This document shows positions 1 through 8,237 of a DNA stretch of 40,217 bases, piece by piece (the first letter of the stretch is position 1; every line of letters starts with the position of its first letter). The translations under genes and the position numbers were made by a program. A model generated the notes under the pieces. That model did no database searches. It saw nothing but the letters and a program-made list of their open reading frames with translations, and had not been told where the DNA came from. Origin of the DNA: Candidatus Omnitrophota bacterium (GTDB lineage: Bacteria > Omnitrophota > Gorgyraeia > Tantalellales > Tantalellaceae); NCBI GenBank assembly GCA_015231405.1, contig JADGBR010000006.1, positions 1 through 40,217 of the forward strand, read 5' to 3'.

Positions 1-285
1 CAATTTTCCGCCTGTATCGATACCGGCCAGGATCTTTAGGTCGATATTGGTGATAATTTTTTCCCTGACACAAAGCATTTCACCTGTCCACGGCGTTGAT
101 TTTAAAGGTGGCAGTTACGATGGATCTGAAAGAGAAATGTCCTCAATTTCTATATTGTTAGCGAAGGAAGGAACCAGAGAGAATGTTAAAAGAAAAACAG
201 ACGACAATAACACGAAAGTTAGTGACAGAGCAGGATTGCGACGCTTGTAAAATATATATGGCACAGAGATATTAGCTCCGTTCAT
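1..285 (-). pseudogene. 5' end of an exported-protein gene, frame broken
   Basis: An ATG at 285 follows a GAGG ribosome-binding site five bases upstream and a plausible sigma70 promoter at 332-359. It encodes a basic start, a hydrophobic core and a likely signal-peptidase site (VPSFA, then NNIEIEDIS), so the product is exported. The frame stops at a TAA (115-117) after 56 residues. After that stop the same frame is open to the window edge. A second frame gives beta-like IVTATFKINAVDR in between. Either this is a small secreted peptide, or a longer exported protein broken by two compensating frameshifts (decay or assembly error). I do not recognise the family. The gene runs off the window, so the call is tentative. 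Confidence 0.38.
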
Positions 286-331
286 TCAATCCTCAAATAT
301 AATATGTCTATTATCATTAAAAATTTCTTAA

Positions 332-359
332 AGTATAGCATGGTTTAAAAAAAAGTAAA
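332..359 (-). promoter_or_regulatory. Candidate sigma70 promoter for the broken exported-protein gene
   Basis: Read on the minus strand, a TTTACT -35 box (359-354) and a TATACT -10 box (337-332) are separated by 16 bases. They lie about 47 bases upstream of the ATG at 285. The -10 is good and the -35 is weak. The surrounding DNA is AT-rich, so a chance match is possible. Confidence 0.38.
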
Positions 360-817
360 AGCTTTTGTCGTGAAAAAAACAAATTATTAACACGATAATA
401 ATTATTTTTGGCAATGATTTCTGACTATTTATTAGTTTATCAGCCGATATATTTATTTTCGAACAAAAATATTGAACTTACTTAAGCTGTTTATCTCCTC
501 ATCATCTCACTTCTAAATGAAAATTTAGTCCTGTTCCGTATTTTAGTATTTGGCTCGTGATCGGATCGGTTTATAAAAAAGAACCAACTGAATTATTTTA
601 TAAAGTCAGGTGGAACTACGGAGTGAAAAAGTGATCAACATTATCAATGCAGACTGACATAATTCCGGCAGATCAACATTCAAAAAAATACTTTCCCTGA
701 TCTAATTCTTCCATTAATTTCGTATTCGACGACAACACACTCTGAAATGCCTATTTTTAGGGCTTTCTCGGGGATAATTAGAATATTTTTGCAAGGTCTA
801 TTGATCGGGGCAACTAA
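360..817. other. AT-rich gap without a recognisable gene
   Basis: About 460 bases of AT-rich sequence lie between the candidate promoter at 332-359 and the terminator at 818. I see no ORF with a ribosome-binding site, no tRNA and no repeat family shared with the rest of the window. Base composition differs clearly from the flanking genes. It could be a decayed gene or a regulatory spacer. Confidence 0.5.
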
Positions 818-868
818 ACAAAAAAAACCGGCTATGCAACATCGTCGCGACTTTTGCATAACCGGTTC
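818..868 (-). terminator. Rho-independent terminator of the secretin/TPR operon
   Basis: On the minus strand, a 14-base stem beginning AACCGGTTATGC and closing GCATAGCCGGTT (one G-T pair) is followed directly by a run of eight T. It sits just past the stop codon of the coiled-coil/TPR gene (878). It is the clearest intrinsic terminator in the window. Confidence 0.88.
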
Positions 869-877
869 TCTCTAAGA

Positions 878-1807
878 TCAATTTGTCAACATCTTCGCTT
901 TCAGTGAAGTTTCTGAGATCCTTTCCTTAACAAAGTCCGACATTTCTGATTTAGGGTTAATATTCAAATGCCGCTCATATAGGTCGAACGCTCTTTTTCC
1001 GTCGCCTAAATGGAAATCATAAATAACAGCAAGATTGTAATAAACATCAGCGTCATCTGGCATCAGCTTCATGGCATGCTCATATTCATAAGCGGCTTTT
1101 TCGTATTCCCCGTTCCTGAAATGGATATTACCTAAGTTATAATGGAATCTACCCGCTTCCTGCCGATTCTTTTCGATCTCCTTTGTAAGTTCTGTAACCG
1201 TTTTTTTAGACTGCTGAAGCTGTTCGGCTTTGACTTTTACCTTCTGAGCTTCCTGGAGTTCATTCTGAAGTTTCTCTATACGTTTCATATAAAGTTCGAC
1301 CTTAGCCTTATTTGCGATCTGATCCTTATCGGCTTCTTCCATCTTTGATCTCATTTTTGCTATCTCTTCATCCTTGGCTTTCAGGAATTCTTCCTTTGAC
1401 TTCGCGATCTTAATCAGCTCTTCGTCCTTAGCTTTTAGAACATCTTCCTTTGACTTCGCGATCTTAATCAGCTCTTCGTCCTTAACTTTTTTTATGTTTT
1501 CCAGCTCCTGATATGCCGCATTCCGATTTTGGCTGATCTCTGATATCTGTCTTTCCAACTCGTCTATCCTGATTTTGTAACTCGCGGCCTGAGCAAGCTC
1601 ATTCTTTACGCCAGCAAGCTCGCTAGCGAGTTTGGTATTCTCATCCTTTAGGCTTTTACTGTCGGAAACCGTCTTATTGAAGGAATCCTGAAGCGCCCTT
1701 ACAGTTTTAGAGAACGATTCCCCGTCATCCTCGGCTATAGCCGGCATTGCGAGGTGATTAAATAAGAACAGCGAGAACGCCATTATCATAAATTTATAAC
1801 TGCGCAT
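878..1807 (-). CDS. Exported coiled-coil protein with C-terminal TPR repeats
   Basis: The 309-residue product has a signal peptide (hydrophobic residues about 8-25, ending AIAED). A long charged coiled coil follows (about 35-225), then two or three TPR units (about 222-300, with NLGNIHFRNGEYEKAAYEYEHA and YYNLAVIYD). The start is supported by AGGAAGG upstream of the ATG. The coiled coil holds an 18-residue tandem repeat (KDEELIKIAKSKEE type), nearly identical at DNA level. The gene is last in a minus-strand run after ExeA-like ATPase, GspC-like protein and secretin, 17 bases past the secretin stop. It may be a periplasmic pilotin- or scaffold-like helper for the secretin, as TPR proteins often are. 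That role is inferred from position only. Confidence 0.85.
   Translation of the reverse strand: MRSYKFMIMAFSLFLFNHLAMPAIAEDDGESFSKTVRALQDSFNKTVSDSKSLKDENTKLASELAGVKNELAQAASYKIRIDELERQISEISQNRNAAYQELENIKKVKDEELIKIAKSKEDVLKAKDEELIKIAKSKEEFLKAKDEEIAKMRSKMEEADKDQIANKAKVELYMKRIEKLQNELQEAQKVKVKAEQLQQSKKTVTELTKEIEKNRQEAGRFHYNLGNIHFRNGEYEKAAYEYEHAMKLMPDDADVYYNLAVIYDFHLGDGKRAFDLYERHLNINPKSEMSDFVKERISETSLKAKMLTN
1391..1484. repeat. 54-bp tandem duplication inside the coiled-coil gene
   Basis: Two 40-base segments, 1391-1430 and 1445-1484, are identical, giving a 54-bp period (18 codons). A third, diverged copy of the encoded heptad pattern lies next to it. The near-identity points to a recent in-frame duplication that lengthened the coiled coil. 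Confidence 0.85.
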
Positions 1808-1824
1808 TTTTCAACCTTCCTGTT

Positions 1825-3396
1825 TTAATATTTTTTATCGGGCATTATCTTTCTTTCCCTGGACAACATCCTGTCGGCGTAATTTTCTCTTTCATTACCT
1901 ATTATATGCGGAGTCAACAAAATAGCGATCTCCGTCTTTGTGTCGCTAAGCGATTTTTTTGAGAACATGTTCCCAAGAACAGGAACATCCATAAAATACG
2001 GGACGCCGTTCCTGGCAGTCACGAGTTCATCCTGCCGTAACCCTCCGATAATTATTGTCTGTCCGTCCTCGACTATAACGTTACTCTCAACAAGCGCTGA
2101 ATTAATGAGCGGTACCTGCGCTCCTTGAGGAGTTGTCAGAGTGCCGCTTTGGGAGGATATTTCCGGGGAAAGCTTCATCGATATGAACCCCTGCTCGTTG
2201 ATCGTCGGGGTCACCGTGAACTGGACACCGACGTCTATGTAATGTATCTCTTCGTTAGTTCTCTGGCTGTCTCCGGCGCCTATGGTAGTAGTCGTCACAT
2301 ACGCGAGCTTGTCACCTATGTGGATCCTCGCTTCGTTGTTGTTGAGCACCATAAGGCTGGGATTAGCAAGCACCTTGGTTTCAGAGATCTGCTTATTCAT
2401 CCTCAAGGTCACATTGAAATCATTAACGTTAATGTCCCCTATGGCCATCTGGCCATAATTCGTTGCGGTGTTATCTATGGCGAATTTGCCTGCCGGATGT
2501 ATGTATTTATCGTTCTTGAATACCGCTTCCCAGTCGATCCCCATATCGTACTGGGGATTAAGGATCAGTTTAAGGATCTTTACTTCGATGAGGACAGCCT
2601 TGGTTTTCTTGTCCATGGCCTTCACGAGCAATTCAACTTCTTTCATTCTGTCGGGAAAAGCCCTTACGATGACCTGATTGGAACGGATATCCGTGTCTAC
2701 AGCGCCTACCGATTTATTCTCAAGCTCTTTCCTCAGCCTTTTGGCAACTTCTTCGGCATCGGCGTAGTTCAAGTTAAATACTTTCATTTCAAGCGGATGA
2801 TCGAGCGCCTTTATCGCGTCATCCATTTTCTGCAGATGTTCCTTGGTATCTATCATAACGAGAGATCCCGTATCCCCGTCGATTATTATTTTACCTATGT
2901 CGCTCTTGATATTTTTCAAGGCCTCGAGGACATAAGCGGGCTTGGCATAATTCAGATAAACTATTTTCACATCCTTCATATCCCCGAACTTTTTACCGTA
3001 CATGCTCGTGTATTCCTGATCCGTCATAACATGGATGATATTATCGCCGATGAAATTATATCCGAGGTTGTTGGAGATCGTTATGATATCCAGAGTGTCT
3101 TTTATAGTCACCTTATTTAGGTATAGAGTTGTTCTTCCTTTTATATTATTGCTCACAGAAAGATTGAAATCGCCTTTCATCGCGAGAAATTTATAAACAT
3201 CAACAACGTTCATATCCCTGAGATCAAGGGATATGGACGTATTGAGTTTTTGTTCGAGAGTGATCATCGGTTTTGTCTCGGCGCCTATTCCCAATTCGGC
3301 TTTACAAATTAGCGGAGACCCCAGCGACACAGCAAGGACAAGCGCCAGATAAAAATTCCAGTAGATCAATTTTTTGAAAAAACTGTAATGTTTCAT
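1825..3396 (-). CDS. Secretin, type II secretion / type IV pilus family (GspD/PilQ-like)
   Basis: The 523-residue outer-membrane channel protein begins with a signal peptide (about 1-33, ending CKA). An N0/STN-like domain follows (about 50-115), with SISLDLRDMNVVDVYKFLA typical of secretins. Two N1/KH-type secretin_N domains come next (about 120-190 and 195-265), then the C-terminal secretin domain (about 268-500). The hallmark VPVLGNMF is at 471-478 and is followed by TEIAILLTPHII. Secretins form the multimeric outer-membrane pore. The ATG overlaps the stop of the upstream GspC-like gene as ATGA, so the two are translationally coupled. GspD and PilQ cannot be separated without GspE/F/G or PilB/C/M/N/O neighbours, and none lie in the window. 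Confidence 0.93.
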   Translation of the reverse strand: MKHYSFFKKLIYWNFYLALVLAVSLGSPLICKAELGIGAETKPMITLEQKLNTSISLDLRDMNVVDVYKFLAMKGDFNLSVSNNIKGRTTLYLNKVTIKDTLDIITISNNLGYNFIGDNIIHVMTDQEYTSMYGKKFGDMKDVKIVYLNYAKPAYVLEALKNIKSDIGKIIIDGDTGSLVMIDTKEHLQKMDDAIKALDHPLEMKVFNLNYADAEEVAKRLRKELENKSVGAVDTDIRSNQVIVRAFPDRMKEVELLVKAMDKKTKAVLIEVKILKLILNPQYDMGIDWEAVFKNDKYIHPAGKFAIDNTATNYGQMAIGDINVNDFNVTLRMNKQISETKVLANPSLMVLNNNEARIHIGDKLAYVTTTTIGAGDSQRTNEEIHYIDVGVQFTVTPTINEQGFISMKLSPEISSQSGTLTTPQGAQVPLINSALVESNVIVEDGQTIIIGGLRQDELVTARNGVPYFMDVPVLGNMFSKKSLSDTKTEIAILLTPHIIGNERENYADRMLSRERKIMPDKKY

Positions 3397-4076
3397 CGTA
3401 ATATTATCTCCTCGGACATGTGCTTTAGAATCACTTTATCGTCTAAAATATCATCAACTACAAGCGACGATATTGTATCGCCTTTCTGGAGGAAATAAGT
3501 TATGCCGGTCTTGGTATCCTCTATGAGAGCGAACCTATCACGGGTTCCCGGCACCCACGCGAGCCCCGATATCTTGAGATTTTTGGCCAGGTCCCTGGCG
3601 CCCCCGTCCTGCTTGACCTCCGCCTCTTTCTTTTCCTCGGGCTTGAAAATATTTCTCCCAAGAAGGACATCGGAATAATAGTTATATCCCTCTACGGGTA
3701 TTACTTTCCCGTCCTTACCGTCACCCTTCGCAGTCTGAACGGCTTTCGTCTTATAGTTGGGTATGAACGCAAAATTGAACACTCCCTTGATCATGCTGAG
3801 AAAAAGCCATATGGAAAGAAAGACAACCAGCCCTATCAGGATTTTTTTCACGTCCCCAAGGTTCAACGAATAAGCTCCCGCGCCGGCGCTTTCCCTTAAA
3901 CGCGAAATTATAGAGAATATCCCTGATTGACCGTCACCCAACTTTTTCATAGTGAATTGAGCGGAGTCCGACTGGCCCTCGATGGCTTTCAAAAGTTCCC
4001 TTTCAGCCGAGCCCTTACCGGAAGCCTGCGACGACCCCGTAAGTTCCTGGTCTAGCGAATTGCTGTTGTTTCCCAT
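3393..4076 (-). CDS. Inner-membrane secretin-partner protein, GspC/PilP-like
   Basis: The 227-residue protein has a polar cytoplasmic N-terminus (about 1-80) and one hydrophobic segment (about 82-102). A periplasmic part contains DVLLGRNIFKPEE, the 'RNIF' pattern seen in the homology region of GspC and PilP. A small beta domain follows (about 165-227, with ISGLAWVPGTRDRFALIED and YFLQKGDTI). In type II secretion and pilus systems such proteins link the inner-membrane platform to the secretin. The start overlaps the end of the ATPase gene by 25 bases and the stop overlaps the secretin start by 4 bases, so the three genes are coupled. No PDZ domain is present here, but the divergent gene at 5118 carries two. 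The family assignment is by motif and context. Confidence 0.72.
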   Translation of the reverse strand: MGNNSNSLDQELTGSSQASGKGSAERELLKAIEGQSDSAQFTMKKLGDGQSGIFSIISRLRESAGAGAYSLNLGDVKKILIGLVVFLSIWLFLSMIKGVFNFAFIPNYKTKAVQTAKGDGKDGKVIPVEGYNYYSDVLLGRNIFKPEEKKEAEVKQDGGARDLAKNLKISGLAWVPGTRDRFALIEDTKTGITYFLQKGDTISSLVVDDILDDKVILKHMSEEIILR

Positions 4077-4909
4077 ACGGAATCTACGTCCTTTTGTATA
4101 ACTTCTAGTACCAGTTCTCTGTCAACGGCCATCTTGGTCTTGCTCATTACCAGCGCCCGAAGGCAGCAATGGCATTGCCTTATGATCCCCCGGGGATATC
4201 CTTTGGTATGATAATGGATCTCCCTTATCGCCTCGTCAAGGAACAAAGGAGAGGTCGATCTGTACCCGGCTTTTTTTAGCCGGAAATTCACGAGCTCCTT
4301 GGTTTCCGTGAACCCCAGCGGATTCAACGTATATTTAAAATCTATTCTGTCGTAGAAATTAGGCATTTTCATTATGTTCGGACAGAGCTCCAGCTGCCCG
4401 AGCAGGATTATCTGTATGAGCTTGAACTCATTGGTCTCGTAATTAAGAAGGACCCTGAGAGACTCAAGAGTGCTTTCCGAAAGTTTCTGGGCCTCGTCGA
4501 TGATAAGGACGGTCGTTCTATTCTCGGAAAACGCTTTCTGGAGAAGAAAATTTTCCAACGCGTTCCTTATGCTTGAAACCGTAGCTTCCTGGAAATGCTG
4601 ATTAAAAGGAACTTCGTAATTTTCGATCAGCGAATACAGGAACTCTTTCTCGGTGTTGAAATTAGCGTTGAGTATTATGTGCAGTATAAAATCCTCGCGG
4701 CCTTTAAGTTCGGAAACAAGTTTTCTTGAAAGGGTGGTCTTGCCGGTACCCACATCCCCGAGAACGACATTGAGGCCCCTGCGCAGACGCAGCTGTATCA
4801 GCAGATTCGTAAGGACAAGCTCATACTCTCTTGAGAGGTAGAGAAAACTCGGATCAGGACTCGTAGAAAAAGGCTCTTTATCAAAACCTAATAGCTTGTA
4901 GTAACTCAA
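4052..4909 (-). CDS. ExeA/GspA-like AAA ATPase
   Basis: This is a 285-residue AAA protein of the ExeA family. ExeA proteins open with a short conserved segment like YYKLLGFDKEPFSTSPDPSFLYLS, seen here at 3-26. Walker A is GDVGTGKTT (51-59), Walker B LIIDEAQ (135-141), and GQLEL at 171-175 is the usual sensor region. I place the start at a TTG (4909) because GGGGGAG lies five bases upstream and the family N-terminus begins there. A longer reading frame back to 5008 would translate through the promoter. ExeA/GspA helps assemble or place the secretin through peptidoglycan, which fits the adjoining GspC-like and secretin genes. Only the ATPase domain is seen; no C-terminal peptidoglycan-binding domain is present. 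Confidence 0.88.
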   Translation of the reverse strand: MSYYKLLGFDKEPFSTSPDPSFLYLSREYELVLTNLLIQLRLRRGLNVVLGDVGTGKTTLSRKLVSELKGREDFILHIILNANFNTEKEFLYSLIENYEVPFNQHFQEATVSSIRNALENFLLQKAFSENRTTVLIIDEAQKLSESTLESLRVLLNYETNEFKLIQIILLGQLELCPNIMKMPNFYDRIDFKYTLNPLGFTETKELVNFRLKKAGYRSTSPLFLDEAIREIHYHTKGYPRGIIRQCHCCLRALVMSKTKMAVDRELVLEVIQKDVDSVWETTAIR

Positions 4910-4979
4910 TACTACTCCCCCCGTTATCGAATGAATGCCTCGGATAGTATTTATATGTATAATCTGACTTTTGCAAATT

Positions 4980-5008
4980 AGTATAGCTAAGAATAATTTG
5001 TTTGTCAA
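4980..5008 (-). promoter_or_regulatory. Strong sigma70-type promoter for the ExeA/secretin operon
   Basis: On the minus strand a perfect TTGACA (5008-5003) is followed after exactly 17 bases by TATACT (4985-4980). Transcription would begin near 4973, leaving a leader of about 64 bases before the TTG start at 4909. This is the best consensus promoter in the window. Confidence 0.85.
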
Positions 5009-5117
5009 ATTAATTTAGGGTTATTTTCGGATCAACGCTCATCGAAAAATGAAAAACAGTATAGCTTATTGTTTTCAATTATGCTAAATTACCTCTGGTT
5101 GAATCACCGGAGGACGT

Positions 5118-6113
5118 ATGAGTGTGACAAAGAACGTTCTTTTTCTGTGCCTGGTCTTATCATGTTTTTGCCTGATCTCGTTGACCGCCCGGATATGCTC
5201 CGGGGACACTTTAAAGACGACAGGCGGCGAGGTCATTGATGGGGTCGTAACCTCGGAAACCGAAAATGATCTTTTGGTCGAGACCGTTGACGGAACCAGG
5301 AGCATTGTCCGCGCGGATATCGCTTCCATCTCCAGGGGCACAGATAACGAGAACCTTATAAGGCTCGCCGACATCGAAAAGAAAAAGGGTGCCACGGCTA
5401 AAGCGTACTACCTATACAAAAGCGCTTTCATGCTTGAGCCTGATCTAGAAGGAGCTTCGCGAGGGATCTCTTCCGTCGAAAATGAAGCCCACAACGCGAA
5501 AACCGGTGACTTCTCATACCAGGCCGAATATGAGAATTTTTCCGGGAACCGAACCGGAAAAAAATCGGATGACCATTCCATCCTTGACGATAATACCGTT
5601 AACTCTGAGGCCCTTATCGATAAATTCGGCCTCATCCTAGACCTGGTGGACAACCGTGTCGTCGTCGCGGAAGTGTCGGGCTACCGGGACACCAGAAGCG
5701 CGAGATCCGGCCTCAGGAACAGCGACTTCATAATCAAGGTTAACGGGAAACTTTCCTTATATATGGGACTTTACGGCGTTGTGAATGAGCTTCTTGCCGA
5801 AGGTTCAACGCAACTGACGCTCACCGTACAACGTGAAATAGCGGTATGGATGCCCGGCGGAAAACAGATCGTCCTTGGGGAACTGGAGGATATCGCCGGT
5901 TTCTCTTTATTAGAAAACGATAAAGGGGTTTTTGTCGGACGGGTACGGGAAGCCTCCGAAGTCAGCTCTCAGGGTCTCCAGTCCGGAGATAAGATAATTA
6001 AAATGAACGGCGCACCCGCCGGGACAAGATCCGCCGACGAGCTCGCGAGTACGCTCCTTAAGTACGGCTCCGGGAAATTCACGATTATCGTTGAGAAAGA
6101 GATCAGATTGTGA
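5118..6113 (+). CDS. Exported protein with two PDZ-like domains
   Basis: The 331-residue protein starts after CCGGAGGACGT, a strong ribosome-binding site. It has a signal peptide (about 1-28), then a small beta segment (about 30-75, DTLKTTGGEVIDGVVTSET). A helical, TPR-like stretch follows (about 80-120), then a polar linker. Two PDZ-like domains end the protein: one at about 170-240 (FGLILDLVDNRVVVAEV, then GLRNSDFIIKVNG) and one at about 255-331 (GVFVGRV, then GLQSGDKIIKMNGAPAG). PDZ domains in GspC-type proteins bind secretin or cargo. The gene is divergent from the secretin operon that lacks a PDZ domain, so a shared role is plausible. There is no protease domain. It is followed at once by two membrane-protein genes on the same strand. 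Confidence 0.82.
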   Translation: MSVTKNVLFLCLVLSCFCLISLTARICSGDTLKTTGGEVIDGVVTSETENDLLVETVDGTRSIVRADIASISRGTDNENLIRLADIEKKKGATAKAYYLYKSAFMLEPDLEGASRGISSVENEAHNAKTGDFSYQAEYENFSGNRTGKKSDDHSILDDNTVNSEALIDKFGLILDLVDNRVVVAEVSGYRDTRSARSGLRNSDFIIKVNGKLSLYMGLYGVVNELLAEGSTQLTLTVQREIAVWMPGGKQIVLGELEDIAGFSLLENDKGVFVGRVREASEVSSQGLQSGDKIIKMNGAPAGTRSADELASTLLKYGSGKFTIIVEKEIRL

Positions 6114-6116
6114 CCT

Positions 6117-6857
6117 ATGCCTGACACACCAAGACCCTTATCCCGAAACATACTGTTTATCACCCCGGCCGCGGTAGTGTTTTTATTGTTCCTGGCTATT
6201 CTCGCGTTCATATCCTCATCATCGGGAAACACGGTCAAAAATATCATCCTTGGGCTATATCCGCTGACCAGCGCCAACATCGTCACAGTATCCGGCGTCA
6301 ATGGGATAAATATCATGGTATTTTTTTACGCGGTTTTTCCGGTCTCCGTACTAATTTCTTTTTTGATATCACTGGCGGCCAGATCGGCAATACGCAACTT
6401 AAACGCACCCGGGCTCAAAGCGACCATGACCATTTGCGCTATCTCTCTATTCTTTTCAGTCCTATCTGTCCAGACCGCTCAAAGGGTCCACCAAGTCTCC
6501 GGCGAGATACGGACATTTTCAGGAAAAACGCCTGAAGAGAAGAAGACCTTGCTCTTCGGCGCTACTTACCGGTTCGCTGAACTATGCCTTGCAAGGCTCG
6601 AGGGCAAGCACAAGGCTTTATTGATCACCGATCTCAGGCCGGACATTTCCTCCTTAGATCATAATACCAGGGCCAACCTTTCATATCACCTTTTTCCCAT
6701 AGACATAAGGAATATCCTCTCCATGGAGAACGACTGCATGCTTATCTTCTCCCGGACAAAACCCGACTTCGACAAAGACATGATCAAACAGTTCCCGGAT
6801 ATCATCACTTTCGGAGAATATTACGGGATAGCCTTAAAGAAGAGGCCGGGATCATGA
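6117..6857 (+). CDS. Uncharacterised membrane protein with C-terminal soluble domain
   Basis: I do not recognise this 246-residue protein. It has three hydrophobic segments (about 12-33, 66-88, 100-118), followed by a soluble domain of about 125 residues (with KALLITDLRPDISSLDHNTRANLSYHLFP split over 165-193). The start is three bases after the PDZ gene's stop. The stop overlaps the next start as ATGA, so it is coupled to the glycosyltransferase-like membrane protein that follows. A partner or regulatory subunit for that enzyme is a reasonable guess from coupling alone. Confidence 0.72.
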   Translation: MPDTPRPLSRNILFITPAAVVFLLFLAILAFISSSSGNTVKNIILGLYPLTSANIVTVSGVNGINIMVFFYAVFPVSVLISFLISLAARSAIRNLNAPGLKATMTICAISLFFSVLSVQTAQRVHQVSGEIRTFSGKTPEEKKTLLFGATYRFAELCLARLEGKHKALLITDLRPDISSLDHNTRANLSYHLFPIDIRNILSMENDCMLIFSRTKPDFDKDMIKQFPDIITFGEYYGIALKKRPGS

Positions 6858-8221
6858 TCGACTTTGCCAGATATACCGCCAGTTTAATTATTCCTTTGGC
6901 AGCGGGCTATTTTCTTACACTGCTCATATTGCGTCTTAACGGCAACCGGGCTTTAAGCTTTCCTATGACGCTATCGATATCTTTCGGAATGGGTTTTGGG
7001 ATACTCGCTCAAATAATGTTATTATTCGGCGTTACGGGTATACCTTTCTCTTTCGGGATGATCTCACTGTGTCTGGCCCTCCTCTCATGTCTTATATTCC
7101 TCTATTTGATAACGCAAAAGATCGCTTTGATCTCTTTGAAGCCGGTCACATGCTCATACCCAGGCATTAAAGTTCTGTCACTATATTTATCCGCGGCCCT
7201 GTTCCTGTTACTCGTTTTTTACTACATTTTCTGGAGAGCGTTAAATATCCCTGTCTATACTTATGACGCGGTCCATTTTATCGCTTACAACGCTAAAGTT
7301 CTTTTTTTTGAAAAAAACCTAATTCCCATTAAGAACATTGAACATTCCTCATATCCTTTGCAGGTCCAATTTATCGAGACCTGGATCTCCCTGGCACTTG
7401 GGGCATGGAACGATCAATGGATCAAAGTGATCTTTCCGCTGGCACTTTTATCCTTTTGCGTTTTATTCTTTTCTTTTTTAAAAAGAAAAAGGAACAGTCT
7501 TTGTGCGATATTTGGGGTCATACTGTTGCTTTCTTCCAATTTGCTTGTTTTTCATTCAACAATTTCCTACAGGGATATCTTCTTAATGTACTTTATGAAC
7601 GGTAACCTATTATTAATATTGTATTGGATCTCCTCTAAAAATGATTCATTCTTATATTTGGCTTCTTTTTTTGCAGGGTTCGGGACATTCACGAAACTTG
7701 AGGGGACGCTTTACTTTGTAATATCCCTTATAACGCTTTTCATCATTACCGGGAACGTTAATTCAAACAGCGTTAAACAAAGAGCTCTTTCTCTATTGAA
7801 ATATTTCATCCCGGGGGCGACCATCTGTATATCTTTCTATTTCGTGAAAACAGCTATGGGTATCCCTCCAGAAAAAGCTTTCATACATATCGGCCTTTCA
7901 AACTTTTCCAGGATACCTTCGATCTTGACCGTTTTTTTTAAGGACCTTTTCCTCACCGGCAACTGGAACATTGTCTGGTCTTTGCTGGTCGCTAGCGCCG
8001 TTATGAATTTCCGTAAAATAACCGCTAATAAGGAAATTTTTTTTCTGTCCGCGTTCGCCGGTATGTTCTTCTTATTCTATTTCATGAACGGTCTTTTTAC
8101 GGATAACTATGAATGGCTCGGCGGCCCCGGCTCTATCACAGCCGTTTCCAGGATAGTCCTTCACATCTACCCCGTCGCCTGCGCGCTTATAGTCTTGCTG
8201 AATTGTCCGGAAGACAGGTAA
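6854..8221 (+). CDS. Polytopic membrane protein, probable GT-C glycosyltransferase
   Basis: The 455-residue protein has roughly ten hydrophobic segments. After the third or fourth lies a periplasmic loop with YTYDAVHFIAYNAK, resembling the acidic loop motif (Asp next to an aromatic) used by lipid-phosphate-sugar-dependent GT-C enzymes. A later loop contains HSSYPLQVQF, an 'SSYP' pattern where PMT/ArnT relatives often have HPP. It begins with an ATGA overlap on the preceding gene and ends convergently with the fusion gene at 8238, 16 bases apart, with no terminator visible. The GT-C assignment rests on topology and loop motif; the sugar and acceptor are unknown. Confidence 0.68.
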   Translation: MIDFARYTASLIIPLAAGYFLTLLILRLNGNRALSFPMTLSISFGMGFGILAQIMLLFGVTGIPFSFGMISLCLALLSCLIFLYLITQKIALISLKPVTCSYPGIKVLSLYLSAALFLLLVFYYIFWRALNIPVYTYDAVHFIAYNAKVLFFEKNLIPIKNIEHSSYPLQVQFIETWISLALGAWNDQWIKVIFPLALLSFCVLFFSFLKRKRNSLCAIFGVILLLSSNLLVFHSTISYRDIFLMYFMNGNLLLILYWISSKNDSFLYLASFFAGFGTFTKLEGTLYFVISLITLFIITGNVNSNSVKQRALSLLKYFIPGATICISFYFVKTAMGIPPEKAFIHIGLSNFSRIPSILTVFFKDLFLTGNWNIVWSLLVASAVMNFRKITANKEIFFLSAFAGMFFLFYFMNGLFTDNYEWLGGPGSITAVSRIVLHIYPVACALIVLLNCPEDR

Positions 8222-8237
8222 TGTCACTTGACTGGGA

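Noticed and set aside
47-250. 67-codon plus-strand ORF at the left edge
   Set aside because: It lies opposite a better-supported minus-strand start with promoter, ribosome-binding site and signal peptide.
2125-3120. 331-codon plus-strand ORF
   Set aside because: It is antisense to the secretin, whose frame has clear domain motifs; no start signal and no protein-like domain.
4910-5008. 33-residue N-terminal extension of the ExeA-like ATPase
   Set aside because: It begins inside the -35 box of a near-perfect promoter; the family N-terminus starts at the TTG at 4909 after GGGGGAG.
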